From Panulirus ornatus (taxonomy: Eukaryota; Arthropoda; Malacostraca; Decapoda; Palinuridae), in contig NC_092261.1 of the NCBI RefSeq assembly GCF_036320965.1, positions 17,909,146 to 17,973,145 on the forward strand: 64,000 bases of DNA. Direction: 5' to 3'. Made by a program: the position numbers and the translations under genes. Positions within the stretch are counted from its first letter, which is position 1. The number at the start of each line of letters is the position of its first letter. The notes under the pieces were generated by a model. That model searched no databases, had not been told where the DNA came from, and saw nothing but the letters and a program-made list of their open reading frames with translations. Below are positions 46,395 through 58,203 of this stretch, in pieces.

Positions 46395-48175
46395 CTTTTT
46401 TTTTTTTTTGCTTTGTCGCTGTCTCCCGCGTTTGCGAGGTAGCGCAAGGAAACAGACGAAAGAAAGGCCCAACCCACCCACATACACATGCATATACATA
46501 TACGTCCACACACGCAAATATACATACCTATACATCTCAACGTATACATATATATACACACACAGGCATATACATATAGACACATGTACATAGTTCATAC
46601 TGTCTGCCTTTATTCATTCCCATCACCACCTCGCCACACATGAAATAACAACCCCCTCCCCCCTCATGTGTGCGAGGTAGCGATAGGAAAAGACAACAAA
46701 GGCCACATTCGTTCACACTCAGTCTCTAGCCGTCATGTAATAATGCACCGAAACCACAGCTCCCTTTCCACATCCAGGCCCCACACAACTTTCCATGGTT
46801 TACCCAGACGCTTCACATGCCCTGGTTCAATCCATTGACAGCACGTCGACCCCGGTATACCACATCGTTCCAATTCACTCTATTCCTTGCACGCCTTTCA
46901 CCCTCCTGCATGTTCAGGCCCCGATCACTCAAAATCTTTTTCACTCCATCTTTCCACCTCCAATTTGGTCTCCCACTTCTCGTTCCCTCCACCTCTGACA
47001 CATATATCCTTTTGGTCAATCTCTCCTCACACATTCTTTCCATGTGACCAAACCATTTCAAAACACCCCCTTCTGCTCTCTCAACCACACTCTTTTTATT
47101 ACCACACATCTCTCTTACCCTATTATTACTTACTCGATCAAACCACCTCACACCACATATTGTCCTCAAACATCTCATTTCCAGCACATCCACCCTCCTC
47201 CGCACAACTCTATCCATAGCCCACGCCTCGCAACCATACAACATTGTTGGAACCACTATTCCTTCAAACATATCAATTTTTGCTTTCCGAGATAATGTTC
47301 TCGACTTCCACACATTCTTCAAGGCTCCCAGAATTTTCTCCCCCTCCCTCATTCTATGATTTACTTCCGCTCCGCTTCCGTGGTTCCATCCGCTGCCAAA
47401 TCCACTCCCAGATATCTAAAACACTTCACTTCCTCCAGTTTTTCTCCATTCTAACTTACCTCCCAATTGACTTGACCCTCAACCCTACTGTACCTAAAAA
47501 CATTGCTCTTATTCACATTTACTCTTAACTTTCTTCTTTCACACACTTTACCAAACTCAGTCACCAGCTTCTGCAGTTTCTCACATGAATCAGCCACCAA
47601 CGCTGTATCATCAGCGAACAACAACTGACTCACTTCCCAAGCTCTCTCATCCACAACAGACTGCATACTTGCCCCTTTTTCCAAAACTCTCGCATTCACC
47701 TCCCGAACAACCCCATCCATAAACAAATTAAACAACCATGGAGACATCACACACCCCTGCCGCAAACCTAGATTCACTGAGAACCAATCACTTTCCTCTC
47801 TTCCTACACGTACACATGCCATACATCCTCGATAAAAACTTTTCACTGCTTCTAAAAACTTGCCTCCCACACCATATATCCTTAATACCTTCCACAGAGC
47901 ATCTCTATCAATTCCATCATATGCCTTCTTCAGATCCATAAATGCTACATACAAATCCATTTGCTTTTCTAAGTATTTCTCACATACATTCTTCAAAGCA
48001 AACACCTGATCCACACATCCTCTACCATTTCTGTAACCACACGGCTCTTCCCCAATCTGATGCTATGTACATGCCTTCACCCTCTCAGTCAATACCCTCC
48101 CATATAATTTCCCAGGAATACTCAACAAACTTATACCAGTGTAATTTGAGCACTCACCTTTGTCCCCTTTGCCTT

Positions 48176-48176
<1 letters not shown>
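46391..48176 (-). mobile_element. RTE-A LINE, RT to 3' end with complete two-tail 3' UTR
   Basis: On the minus strand it starts at GKGDKGECSNYTGIS (5' end cut by (TA)n at 48177), then GKLYGRVL, the frame 48014-47451 (DQVFALKNVCEKYLEKQMDL, AYDGIDRDALWKVLR, RQGCVMSPWLFNLFMDGV, FADDTALVADS at 47617 leftward), and the frame 47352-46813 with an intact C-terminus ending NGLNQGM-stop. Frameshifts are near 47450 and 47380. The terminal hairpin CTCGCAAACGCGGG is at about 46425-46438. Confidence 0.92.
46813..47352 (-). pseudogene. RTE-A C-terminal domain, open over 179 residues
   Basis: This uninterrupted segment shows the C-terminal region clearly: LGALKNVWKSRTLSRKAK (residues ~8-25), PTMLYGCEAWAMDRVVRRR (~38-56), LEMRCLRTICGVRWFDRVSN (~60-80), VREMCGNKKSVVERA (~84-98), KWFGHMERM (~104-112), [12 protein letters not shown] (~118-130), [19 protein letters not shown] (~132-150), RRARNRVNW (~158-166), the stop after NQGM. 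This region follows RT in many APE-type LINEs; its biochemical role is not shown by the sequence. Confidence 0.85.

Positions 48177-48248
<72 letters not shown>
48177..48248. repeat. (TA)n microsatellite
   Basis: About 72 bases of TA joining the RTE-A 5' end and a Penelope-type fragment. Confidence 0.97.
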
Positions 48249-48250
<2 letters not shown>

Positions 48251-48410
48251 CTATGAGTACACGGGGAAAATGAAACACGATACTTTCCCAAGTGCACTTT
48301 CGTGTAATAATCACATCATCAGGGGAGACACAAGAGAGAAATATAACAATCAGTTGATATACAACGAAGAGGCGTAGCTAGGACGCCATTTGGTAAACAT
48401 GGCGTCCTAG

Positions 48411-48413
<3 letters not shown>
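48249..48413 (-). mobile_element. Penelope-like terminal fragment with best-preserved hammerhead-like core, copy 3
   Basis: On the minus strand TCTCCCCTGATGA, then GTG-ATTATTA-CAC, GAAA, GTGCAC, TT, and GGGA (about 48325 down to 48285). This gives stem I (TCCC/GGGA), the CTGATGA and GAAA cores and a minimal stem III, as in type I hammerheads of Penelope-like elements. One extra T between CTGATGA and stem II is unusual. The right end forms a perfect 13-bp inverted repeat (48375-48413). Confidence 0.5.
48375..48413. repeat. Perfect 13-bp inverted repeat
   Basis: TAGCTAGGACGCC and GGCGTCCTAGCTA are separated by the 13-base loop ATTTGGTAAACAT, followed at once by (TA)n. Confidence 0.97.
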
Positions 48414-48451
<38 letters not shown>

Positions 48452-48458
48452 TGTGTGT

Positions 48459-48503
<45 letters not shown>
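48414..48503. repeat. (TA)n plus (GT)n microsatellite
   Basis: About 35 bases of TA and about 50 bases of GT with two CTG variants. Confidence 0.97.
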
Positions 48504-48505
<2 letters not shown>

Positions 48506-51500
48506 CTTAGACCGGCATTTATCTATAAATACACAAATCCTCAACCATTCTTGGTGGAGCTGATGCACATAACATACAGACACACACTTGGTAACAAACA
48601 CATAGGCAGACACGAAACGTGCAATGCACCCCGGCACACAAATACTATGGGAAAGTATATACAACGTTGAATATTTACGAAATTGCAGCGTTTTCCCGGT
48701 ATGGAGAATTTCCGAACTCTGTTTCATTTCTGCTTGAAATTCTAAATTCACAGTGGTTGTTGGTGGCTGGTGTGTGTGTGTGTTTAGGGAAGCAATTAGA
48801 GCTTAACTGCCGGTCAGGGAACGATGGGCTGAAGAGCAGGTTATTTTATTAGAGATATTGGTTTCCTCGGCGGATGATCTGGAATATGAGTTTTGTATCT
48901 GGCAGATGAACGGTTCTGTACGAGTAGTTGACCCTATGGATTGTAATGCTATGATTTCTCATCCAGCAGTATTTCAAATTCTTTTTTCTTCTTTTCATTT
49001 TCAATCTTTTTTAAATACGTTTTGTAATACTGAAAGGCTTCCATACTCTAATGTGATCTTTTATTCAATTTTTGACGACAGTATACTATGGGATACAAGC
49101 ACGCTGCACTAGTTTATTACGAAGTGACGTTCTGCAGTGATGAACGATGTTATACAAATGTATAGATAGCGCAAGTCGCATGACGCTGGTCTCCAGGACA
49201 CTATCAAATGGCTTCCTAAGCGATACACAGTGATTATATATAGCAATGTGCAATACAGTTCGGAAAGAAGAGCTCTTTATTATATCTTCTTCCTACGTGA
49301 TTTAAACGATCATGACCAATCAGAGTAACTATACTGGGGCGTCTTCAAATAGCTCGCCTGTCGATCATCACCTCACCTTCAATGCTGCAGACCCAGTGGC
49401 AGTGTCGGAACAACTTACGGAAAAATGGAGAGTATTAGCGAAGCTGCAACGTTAGTGGAACACTTGTCATCTGCTCAAATCAAAGGAAATATACATACAT
49501 GTGGCTAAGATGCAACGTTGTGTGCCAAAAGGGGGTTAACAGGGAAGCATAATCGAATACAACGGAAAGAAACATCGGGAATAAGAAAGGAAAAGTGTAT
49601 GAACAGAAACGGGAAATAGCGGTCTTTCGTAAATCTTTGGTATTTGCTAATATGTAGCAGACTTCTGGTGGGGTTGCCAATGTAAATAACATTTAGCAAC
49701 ATAACTATCAGTACGAAAAATTGAAAATAAAAGTTGTCTCCGTACTTTAGTGCTTGTATAATCGTCTAAGGTTATAGACACTGAACCTTATGGGGCCTCT
49801 ATCTACATTATTACAGCTCTTCACATATACTGCAGGTCTTCAAAATTGTCAGTTTACTTCGGGTCACTTTGTAGTCGTGTATCATTTCCCTTTCTATATG
49901 AAATTTATAAAATATATACCATATATTTTCTCAGATGTGCAAGAAGTTTTATGATGGACAACTGAGTTTTTTCTTTGATGTGCAGGTTGTTAAATATTGA
50001 ACACTGAATGAACTTCTGTAGCTAAACTTGATGCATATGGTGTTTGATTAATAAATAAAACGAAAACACAGATTTCGTGATATTTCCCGGAAAAAGAACG
50101 AACACAGATCCTTACATTTCTCTTGATTCGAATATTACCACTTAGCAGCAGCAGTCCCCCACCCAGTCCCCGAGTGACCCACAGAGGGAACCCCGAAAGG
50201 CCAGGCGGGAATATTATACGTGACAGAAAACCAGCTTACTGCATGCCACAACAAGGAGGCCGCACTGTCCCGCGCCTCCAAACTGACTCTCTCTGCTCGA
50301 GGGTTCATAACCAGAGCTATATGATCTATCTCGATTACTGTTCCTCTCGGTTCTCCTTTGCATTACAACCACCACAACAAAATCACGAGACCTCAAAGGC
50401 TCAAGGTGCTACTACCACATGGAAGACATGGAACATCTCTTTACTCCTCATTTGTTCCCACACTCACCCACAAAAGCAAACTTACATCATGACTTGTGGT
50501 CCCACCCGGTGGACGCAGCTGAACGCTCCAGGAGCCCCATACATTACTAGTGCAGGAAGGCAAAGGTAAGGGGTAAATATGAAAGACAGTTTGGTATTAA
50601 GAAGGTGACGCTACATATCTTCAACTCTCTTAAATGGCGAAGAAATGTGCGAGCTGAGGTTGGGGACCTTATGTACATTTATCAAATGTTATCCCGACAC
50701 AACAGAATTCGGCTTGGTAAGTGTGTACCAGCAGCCACATACGGCAAGTACTGACGGCACTGGTGGCTCAGTGAGGTTCGAGAAGGATGGGTATGAAGAA
50801 AGTAACGGATGGACGAGGGAGACAAACATCCTAGGGAGAAAGGACACTTAGGCCTTTAAGGAAGGAGACGGGTGGAGAGAGCTGATCCGTCCATATGGAA
50901 TGGGGTGAGCGCGTAAAACTGGGTTCGGCATGACACGATAAAGCCTGTGTCAGAGAAAGCTTGACTCCTAAAGAAAGTATTGTGGTGTGAAAATGTGGTG
51001 TCGTGCAAACACAGGAGCTCCATCATGCTAGTCTGGTTTGGAAATCAGGGAAATGTCATGTGAGCGTACTGCTACGGAAAATGACTGGGAAGAAGCAGTT
51101 AAGAGATGTTTGAGGAGGTGGGATCGAAAGGGTAATAAAAACGGTAGACTTTGAGGGGAAGTTCACTGTAAAACATAATCGAAGTGGATAGGTTGTTGCC
51201 TGTGCCTCTACTACGGTGATGTCTCAGCCAGTGTCACATAGCAATCGATCTTTCACCTACAGTGGAGCAAACGACGGGATGTATCATATAGATACACAGG
51301 TTGAGTAGTGCCATATGCATTATCTATAGCGTTAAGCAAGTGTTGCAGGACCGAAAAAAAAAATCAAGCGTAAATGCTACATTGCCCAGACATTCTATAA
51401 TTTATAGATTTTCAAAGTCCTTTTCAAATTAGACGCCTGTTCTATAAATATGGACAAGACTTTGTGGCTTACACGACGTTCATTAGCAGTCACAACTAAA

Positions 51501-51875
51501 TTTGATACGTATGATGTTGCTGTATCATAATGTAGAAGCTTAGACCGATATTTGTGATATCCAGTCAGTAGCACTACAGTCTATAAGTAGGGAGACCCTG
51601 TAGATATAATTACCCTATTGTATCTTATAGACTACTATGGAAACTCGAAATTATAGTTAGTTTAGGATATCTAAGTTTAGCTTGAGCATCCTGAACATAG
51701 ATGAACCATTCAAAAACGGACATTATTTTTGCTAAAGTGTCAGAGAGTAAGTATGCCACAGCGAGAAATCCACAGTTCTGCCTATTGTAATGCGATGATT
51801 TTTTACAATGCAATGATCCTAGTAAGTTCCATTATGCGATGTTCATAATTATAAGTACTGCACTTATTTTCTATG
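48504..51875. other. Unassigned DNA
   Basis: About 3.4 kb without a recognisable LINE, SINE, tandem array or convincing ORF. The longest frame (50123-50569, plus, 148 residues) is Pro/Ser/Thr/Gln-rich, shows no domain, and is opposed by another open frame. I do not support it as a gene. Confidence 0.4.
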
Positions 51876-51878
51876 CAT

Positions 51879-51879
<1 letters not shown>

Positions 51880-51923
<44 letters not shown>

Positions 51924-51961
51924 TACACACACACACACACACACAAACAAACACGCACACA
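51880..51961. repeat. (CA)n microsatellite
   Basis: About 80 bases of CA with a few AAAC and ATAC variants. Confidence 0.97.
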
Positions 51962-52694
51962 TATTTAAAAAAACTAGAAGCTTCAAATAATTGGTGACAA
52001 TATATAAAAGGCGACTAAAAAGGGTACGGTGGGTTAGGGAGGCCATTCACACTAATGTAGTCGCTATGGAAGGTACATTTAGCCTTGGTGGTAGCTGGTG
52101 AGTTGCCTACGACAAGTATGGCAGGAGCGGATGGCTGGCTAAGTGCAGCGGGGCGCTTACAACACCCTCGGGGTGAGACAGGGATATAACGCGCTAAACC
52201 TTTTTGAATGGAATGGGTGAGAAATGTGACACTTGGCCTAATGCAAGACGAAAAATGATGACGCAAGAGAGTATTATAGCCCCCGAAGAAAGCTGACCGT
52301 GTGAACAGATGTTTTATTACTAAGTTTTCCGAGCCTTTTTACGTGTGTCACAGAATCCGACTCAGATATAGGAATAACGTCACTGCGGTCCTTCGAATGT
52401 GTAATGACGGAGAGGAAGTAGTCAAGGTAGGTCCCTGGAGACATCTCGAAATGGCGGAGAGAAAGTAGGAGAACAGAAGCTTATTTTGGTGGGCAACAGT
52501 GAGTGAGAGTGGACGAGTCAGGTATGGCTTCCATTTGATAATGCTGTCGGAAGAATATGTGACTCGCTTGCAGCAGCTAAATAAATTTGCTGCTCTTATG
52601 TTTGTGTAAGACATAGATATCCAGAGATATGTATAATAAGCGATCTTGGACGATAGGAGCATACTCTATGGACCTTCGAGTCTCTTGGTTAGCT

Positions 52695-52840
52695 AACGCA
52701 TTTACAAGCCGGCCGGTTGTCGAGTGGATAAGTTCGAATCCTGGTTGTGGCAGTCGGTCCACAGTTAACCCAACTGTTTATCCTTCCCAAGATGTTGGTC
52801 GGTAGATTGGGTACCTGGCTTACGTTAGGGTATATACATC
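52695..52840 (+). mobile_element. tRNA-derived SINE
   Basis: A-box-like TTGTCGAGTGGATAAG is followed immediately by the B-box GTTCGAATCCTGG (the part between them appears deleted), then GTGGCAGTCGGTCCACAG, a CCCAACTGTTTATCC block, and TGTTGGTCGGTAGATTGGGT with ACCTGGCTTA. It matches 40813-40935 on the other strand. Confidence 0.6.
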
Positions 52841-54845
52841 TGCATTTGATAATATATATACAGTTTTAATGTGATGGCCTTGATTAAAGCATTCAGTTGC
52901 CCGTAACAACTCAGTAACTTAAAAAAACTACTTTATATGTTTTGATAAAAAGAATGGCTGGTAAGTAGGATTATATCAAGTCAGTTAGGATGAAGTGATC
53001 ATTGATCTCATCACATAATTCTTATATATAATTCTGTGCTGGAGACAGGCAATGAAAGGCCAGGAGGGTGAACGAGGAAAAATGATAAGTAAAAAAGCTG
53101 ATAACGTAAGGCAATTAGGGGAGACAGACTTGCAAAAGAAACAATCAAGCTTATGACAGTAAGAAATGATGCCTTACTGATGAGACAGAGGCTCGATACA
53201 TCAGTGGGAGAGGAAGCTACAGAGTGTGGAAGGAGAGAAAGCTTGATGATGGATGGAAGAAACAATCGTGAGGCAGCAGTTAGAATGGAGCCAATTAATT
53301 TCGTAAATACAAGAGTGAATAAGAAATCGATAGTCTGCATGACAGGCTGATGAATGAAAATTGTTCAGTGACGAAGTGTTATTGCAGGAAATACATTACT
53401 TCAGGGAAGAGATATATTTGAGAAACGTGGGCATTTTGGATGAGAATGGCAAGATGTTGGCGAAAGATGACGCTTGCGGGATGAGTGGGGACGTGTTACT
53501 ATGATCTGACCTGCAAGAAGTGGAGGAGACTGGGTAGTGTGTGTTGAGATGTTATATACGAGAAAGTAATAATTGTTTAGTCTGGAATATGGACCAGCAA
53601 GATGTGTAGGTGAAGAGGTAAGGAGAACAGCGGATGCGAAACATGAACTTTGAAAATGAGTAAATGTGTTGCAAACTTGATGTGAACCACTGCTTAGATA
53701 TAAACACAAATTTGACTAAAAGTGAAGAGAACAAATGAAAGAACGAATTACAAGTAACTTTTTTTTCAACAAAATTAGTAATAGCCAAGTTATAAGGAAT
53801 GGTGTGAATATTATAGCAATATCTCTTTTTTTTATATATAAGTTTTAGATAATATTGTACAATTATGTATGACAAGTAATTTCGAACAGACTTCGGGGGA
53901 TGCAGTGGTTTGTGGGAAATGGAGTTGGTGTTAGTTCCGCGTGGCAGGAAGCGAATTTAAGAGTTGCGTCACGGTTGTGTAGCCATCGGGCCGCTGGTAA
54001 TGAATGCACCATATTTCACAGACGAGAGAAAATGAATGATATTGGGGTTGGGTGCTTAAAAAAAATCCCTAATAACCTGTGGCTTTAATTTTTTTTCAAA
54101 GATTCTGTAGTTCTAGCGGAAGGGCCATAAATGCAGCGAGAGCGAGTCTGGTCTTCGGAGTATCTTGAACACTTTAAAGTTAAGTCATTCTTTTCAATTG
54201 GTGGTTATAACCTGACGGTAACGGCCTTAATAACCCTGGGAGTCTATACGACTAACACCCAAATAACAGAGCAATGGCCCTAATTCCTGTAGACTGTCAG
54301 AATAGTTGAACGTAATGGCAGAAAGTTTACGGTTAAAAGACACACATAAATTTGTAATGTTCAGAGCCACATAATGGACAGGCGAATATGGCATCTTGTC
54401 TTTCTTGCACCGACCAAAGTCAACGAATATTAACGATTCTACGTAGAAAAAAAAAAAAAAAAAAAATAAGTTACTAACCATACGGTTTTCAAATGCATTC
54501 GTAAAATTTACGATGATACCGAAGTAGAATATATATTCACAACACTGCACAGAGCGATTGCTGTACAGAAAACACATTCCTCTTTTACAAACATCATTCC
54601 TTTTTATATAAAGCCAATCTTAATAGCCACATCTAATGCACTGAGAAATCGGCGTCACTGGCAATCAGTAGCGGCCAGTGGGGCTCTACCGTATTATGCT
54701 CGGCTGTGCAAGATCAGGCAGGAGGATGCCCTTAGTCTCCGGCTCTTTGATGAAGTGGCCTGAATGGGAGGAGTCGGCGGCGGCGTGGCCTTAAGGCGTG
54801 GGAGTGTAACAGGTCGGTGGAACATTATGTCCTCTCCTTCACTCA
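52841..54845. other. Unassigned DNA
   Basis: About 2 kb without recognisable elements; several frames of 60-116 residues look accidental. A ~22-base A-run lies at 54447-54468. Confidence 0.4.
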
Positions 54846-54846
54846 C

Positions 54847-54849
<3 letters not shown>

Positions 54850-54906
<57 letters not shown>
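54850..54906. repeat. (CT)n microsatellite
   Basis: About 56 bases of CT, followed by C/T-rich DNA with TCC repeats to about 55110. Confidence 0.98.
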
Positions 54907-54909
<3 letters not shown>

Positions 54910-55520
54910 TTGTCCTCTAAAGTCCCTTTCAATCTTGTCTTCCACCCTGGCACCTAATTTCCTTCTCCCTCACTCGTGCTGGTCCTCTTCCCTGTCGTCT
55001 TGGTCCTCCCTCTCCTCCAGTTCCTCCCTCTTCTGCTTCTCTACCACACCTCCTGCTGTATAGTTCCTCCCTCTCCTCCTCCTCCTCCTGCTTTATCTCC
55101 CTTCCCTGCTCTTCCCCTCACTTTCCTCTGCACCAGTCGAGTCATGGCCAAATTGTACCATCTTTTTTCCTTTATTTTTCAGGCATTTCGGTGGTGCTGG
55201 TTCGCACCCGGGCGTCGAGTCTCGTTTAATATCAATTATCACGTTTCCTCCTTGACGGTCTGTCATCAATTCTTCAGTGCAAAAGGCAAACACCTTTTTT
55301 ATTTTCCTGGAATAAATTTCTCGCTCCTTCTTGCTCTCCCCACCTTCCTCATTCCCAGGTATTTCACACCAAACCTGCTCAATCTGCTTCACAACAACAT
55401 CGAACTTCTCGGATCCTATCATTCTTATGAATTCCTCAAAGATATACCGACCCTTTACTTACATATTTCTTTATTGCCTAAATTCGTATCCCATCCTTTT
55501 AGTCCTCATACGACGTACGT

Positions 55521-55523
<3 letters not shown>

Positions 55524-55586
<63 letters not shown>

Positions 55587-55595
55587 ACACACACA

Positions 55596-55656
<61 letters not shown>

Positions 55657-55732
55657 ACACATACACACACACACACACACATACACAAACACACAAACAC
55701 ACACAAACACACACACACACCCACACACATAC
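55524..55732. repeat. (CA)n microsatellite, long and interrupted
   Basis: About 205 bases of CA with scattered ATAC, AAAC and CCAC variants, which create poly-His/Thr and poly-Cys/Val reading frames. Confidence 0.98.
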
Positions 55733-55739
55733 TCGTTTG

Positions 55740-56225
55740 ACTGTATACACGCACACACACCATGAAGATCAAAGACATTTTTTCGGCTCATTCTTATATT
55801 CATAGGCTTCGCATGACCACAAAATACAATTCATAGTTTACATCATAAACAGATTAACGGGAAAGAAAATTAATCACTAAACTAAATAACTAAAGAACTA
55901 AGCAAATAAAATCAATCATCAGTAGACTATGAATATAGATTTCACTGGCATTTCCTTACGTAACTTTTATATTTCTAGTTATCTATTTATTTATCTAATG
56001 CGCGCAGGACAAACATACATACATATAATTAATCCGCAGCAGTGCATCACTGTCCAGTTGTCGGTGCCACAGGAAGCAGCGGCAAATAAATTTTATAGCA
56101 CATAGATTTCCACAAATCCCTTGTTAATCCTATTACGAGGGATTGACTTTGTTAACCAAAAAAGCAAACGTGATTAGCTTTGCTGTAATGGAAGGTAATA
56201 ACCGGTCTGGCCAATGTTATTGGCC
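55740..56225. other. Unassigned DNA
   Basis: No gene or element is recognised in these ~480 bases. Confidence 0.4.
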
Positions 56226-56715
56226 AGTGTTTTGTGTAGGGGACGTAGTCTGGTGTGGTGAGATATGAAGTGCATTGTGGTGCAGTTCAGTGTGGTGTAC
56301 TGTGTTGCTTTGGTGTGGATGTGGTGTGCAGGGTACTGAGGTGCAGTATAGTGTGGTATGGTGTAGTGTCATGAAGTATGGTTTGAGGGAGTGTCATAAT
56401 GTATGGTTTGATGTAGTGTCATGAAGTGTTATAATGTAAGGCTATATGTAGTGTCATGAAGTGTTATAATGTAAGGCTAGATGCAGTGTCATGAAGTGGT
56501 ATAATGTATGGTTAGATGTAGTGTCATGAAGTGTATAATGTAAGGCTATATGTAGTGTCATGAAGTGTTATAATGTAAGGCTAGATGCAGTGTCATGAAG
56601 TGGTATAATGTATGGTTAGATGTAGTGTCATAAGGTATCGTAATGTATGGTGTGATGCAGTGTCACGACGTATAGTTTGATGGAGTGTCATGAAATAATC
56701 ATTTGATGGTGTGTC
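56226..56715 (+). repeat. Minisatellite, ~35-bp unit in a ~105-bp higher-order repeat
   Basis: From about 56364, units such as AGTGTCATGAAGTGTTATAA plus TGTAAGGCTAGATGC repeat about nine times. Three successive variants (GGCTATATGT, GGCTAGATGC, GGTTAGATGT endings) recur as a block of about 105 bases. Degenerate GTGTGGTG-type repeats precede it. Confidence 0.9.
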
Positions 56716-56799
56716 TCTGTGTCGTATGGTGGTGGGGTCAGCGTATTGTACGGTGATGTAGAATCTATTGTATTGTAAACGGTCAAGCAGTAGCTTGAT

Positions 56800-57160
56800 A
56801 AACCCATGAGCATGGCAGGACGACCTATGAGCACGGCGGCACGACCTGTGAGCACGACGATAAGACCGTGAGCACGGCGGCACGACACGTGAGCACGGCG
56901 GCACGACACGTGAGAACGGCGGCACGACATGTGAGAACGGCGATATGACCCTTAGGCAATGCGACACGACCCTTGAGCACAAAGATACGACCCTTGATCA
57001 CAACAGGAGGATACTTCAGCACAACAATACGACTCCTGGGCGTTGGGGTACGACCCTCGGGCACAACAGTATGACCCTTGAGCACGACGGTATGACCCTT
57101 GGTACGACTCTTGGGCTCTACAATACGACCCATGACCACGACGCACGACCAGTGAGGTAT
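56800..57160 (+). repeat. Minisatellite, 21-bp unit
   Basis: About 16 units of a 21-base period, best preserved as GTGAGCACGGCGGCACGACA plus C at 56850-56930 and decaying to the right. A 7-residue protein repeat on the minus strand is a by-product of the period. Confidence 0.92.
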
Positions 57161-57729
57161 GATGGTGTAACTTTTATTGTACCCTTGAAGGTTAGAGTAA
57201 GTTAAGCCATCGTACACGGAGTCAAAATGCGCTTGACTGACGCTCCGTCATAGTCAGTACAGTGGGAAAAACATGAGTGGTGTTAAGAAGCGAAAATGAA
57301 GCTTAGAATTCAACACTAGTGAAGCATTCATTGAATCATCGTATTACATTAAGTGAACCACCGAATTACATCTAATGAGTCGTCGAATTACAATTTGTGA
57401 ATCACCCCGAACTGCATTCATCCCTTGACCACCGTGATAATGACTGCAGCAGATGTGAGTACCATGACAAACTTAATTGTTTATGACAATCCATGAAGCT
57501 GGAGTGAGCGACTGTGTACTGAGCATATCAATAATGTCATCTATGACCAATAGTTGATATATCAATGTAGCATAGATTACCGCCGAAAACTAAATATTTG
57601 TGTGATAATGAAGAGGACTGAGAAAGTTAAGGCACTACAAATATAATTTTAAAATTTGACAAATCAAAAAATAAGTCTCACAGTTTCCCATGTTAGCCGC
57701 ATTCGCTTGCATCGATTTATTAGTTTTCA
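57161..57729. other. Unassigned DNA
   Basis: Some GAATTACA/GTGAATCA-type short repeats at 57325-57420 suggest an old degenerate tandem array. No gene is recognised. Confidence 0.4.
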
Positions 57730-57915
57730 TGTGTAATGTACCGAAACCGCTACTTAACAAGTCCTGGTTTAGTACAATGACGTGCGGCACGTCGACCCCT
57801 GTATACCAAATCGTTCCAGTGCACTCTATACCGCGCACGCCTTTCACCCTCCTGCCTGTTCAGGTCACTATCACTAAAAAGCTTTTTCACCACAACGTTC
57901 CGTCTCCAATTTGAT
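57730..57915 (-). mobile_element. RTE relic, ORF end (diverged)
   Basis: The minus strand reads [20 protein letters not shown], then VHWNDLVYRGRRAARHCTKPG, equivalent to the last ~50 residues of the RTE-A ORF. The RTE 3' UTR beyond it is not preserved. Confidence 0.75.
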
Positions 57916-58032
57916 ATAAACATGTACATTTGTGTATATATATATGCGTACACACACAAACATATACATATACACACATGTACATGTATATGAAGGTATT
58001 TTATTTTATTTTATTATACTTTGTCGCTGTCT

Positions 58033-58046
58033 CCCGCGTTTGCGAG
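58033..58046 (-). promoter_or_regulatory. RTE 3'-terminal hairpin (candidate RT recognition element)
   Basis: On the minus strand CTCGC-AAAC-GCGGG forms a 5-bp stem with one T.G wobble and a 4-nt loop, about 20 bases before the A/T-rich end. The same structure ends RTE-A, RTE-B (weaker) and nRTE-S copies. In other LINEs a conserved 3' hairpin is bound by the RT; that role here is inference. Confidence 0.5.
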
Positions 58047-58203
58047 GTAGCGCAAGGAAACAGACGAAAGAAGTGGCCCAACCCCCCCCCCCCATACATA
58101 TGTATATACATACGTCCACACACGCAAATATACATACCTACACAGCTTTCCATGGTTTACCCCAGACGCTTAACATGCCTTGATTCAATCCACTGACAGC
58201 ACG

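Noticed and set aside
50123..50569. 148-residue plus-strand frame as a gene
   Set aside because: Biased composition, no recognisable domain, an overlapping open frame on the other strand and no splice context.
52000..52040. AAAAGGCGACTAAAAAGGG as a further nRTE-S copy
   Set aside because: Only this ~18-base block matches; neither the preceding CCCTGGGGATAGGGG nor the following hairpin tail is present.
55331..55803. His/Thr-rich and Cys/Val-rich frames (e.g. 254 residues from 54976)
   Set aside because: They arise from the (CA)n array and the preceding C/T-rich DNA.
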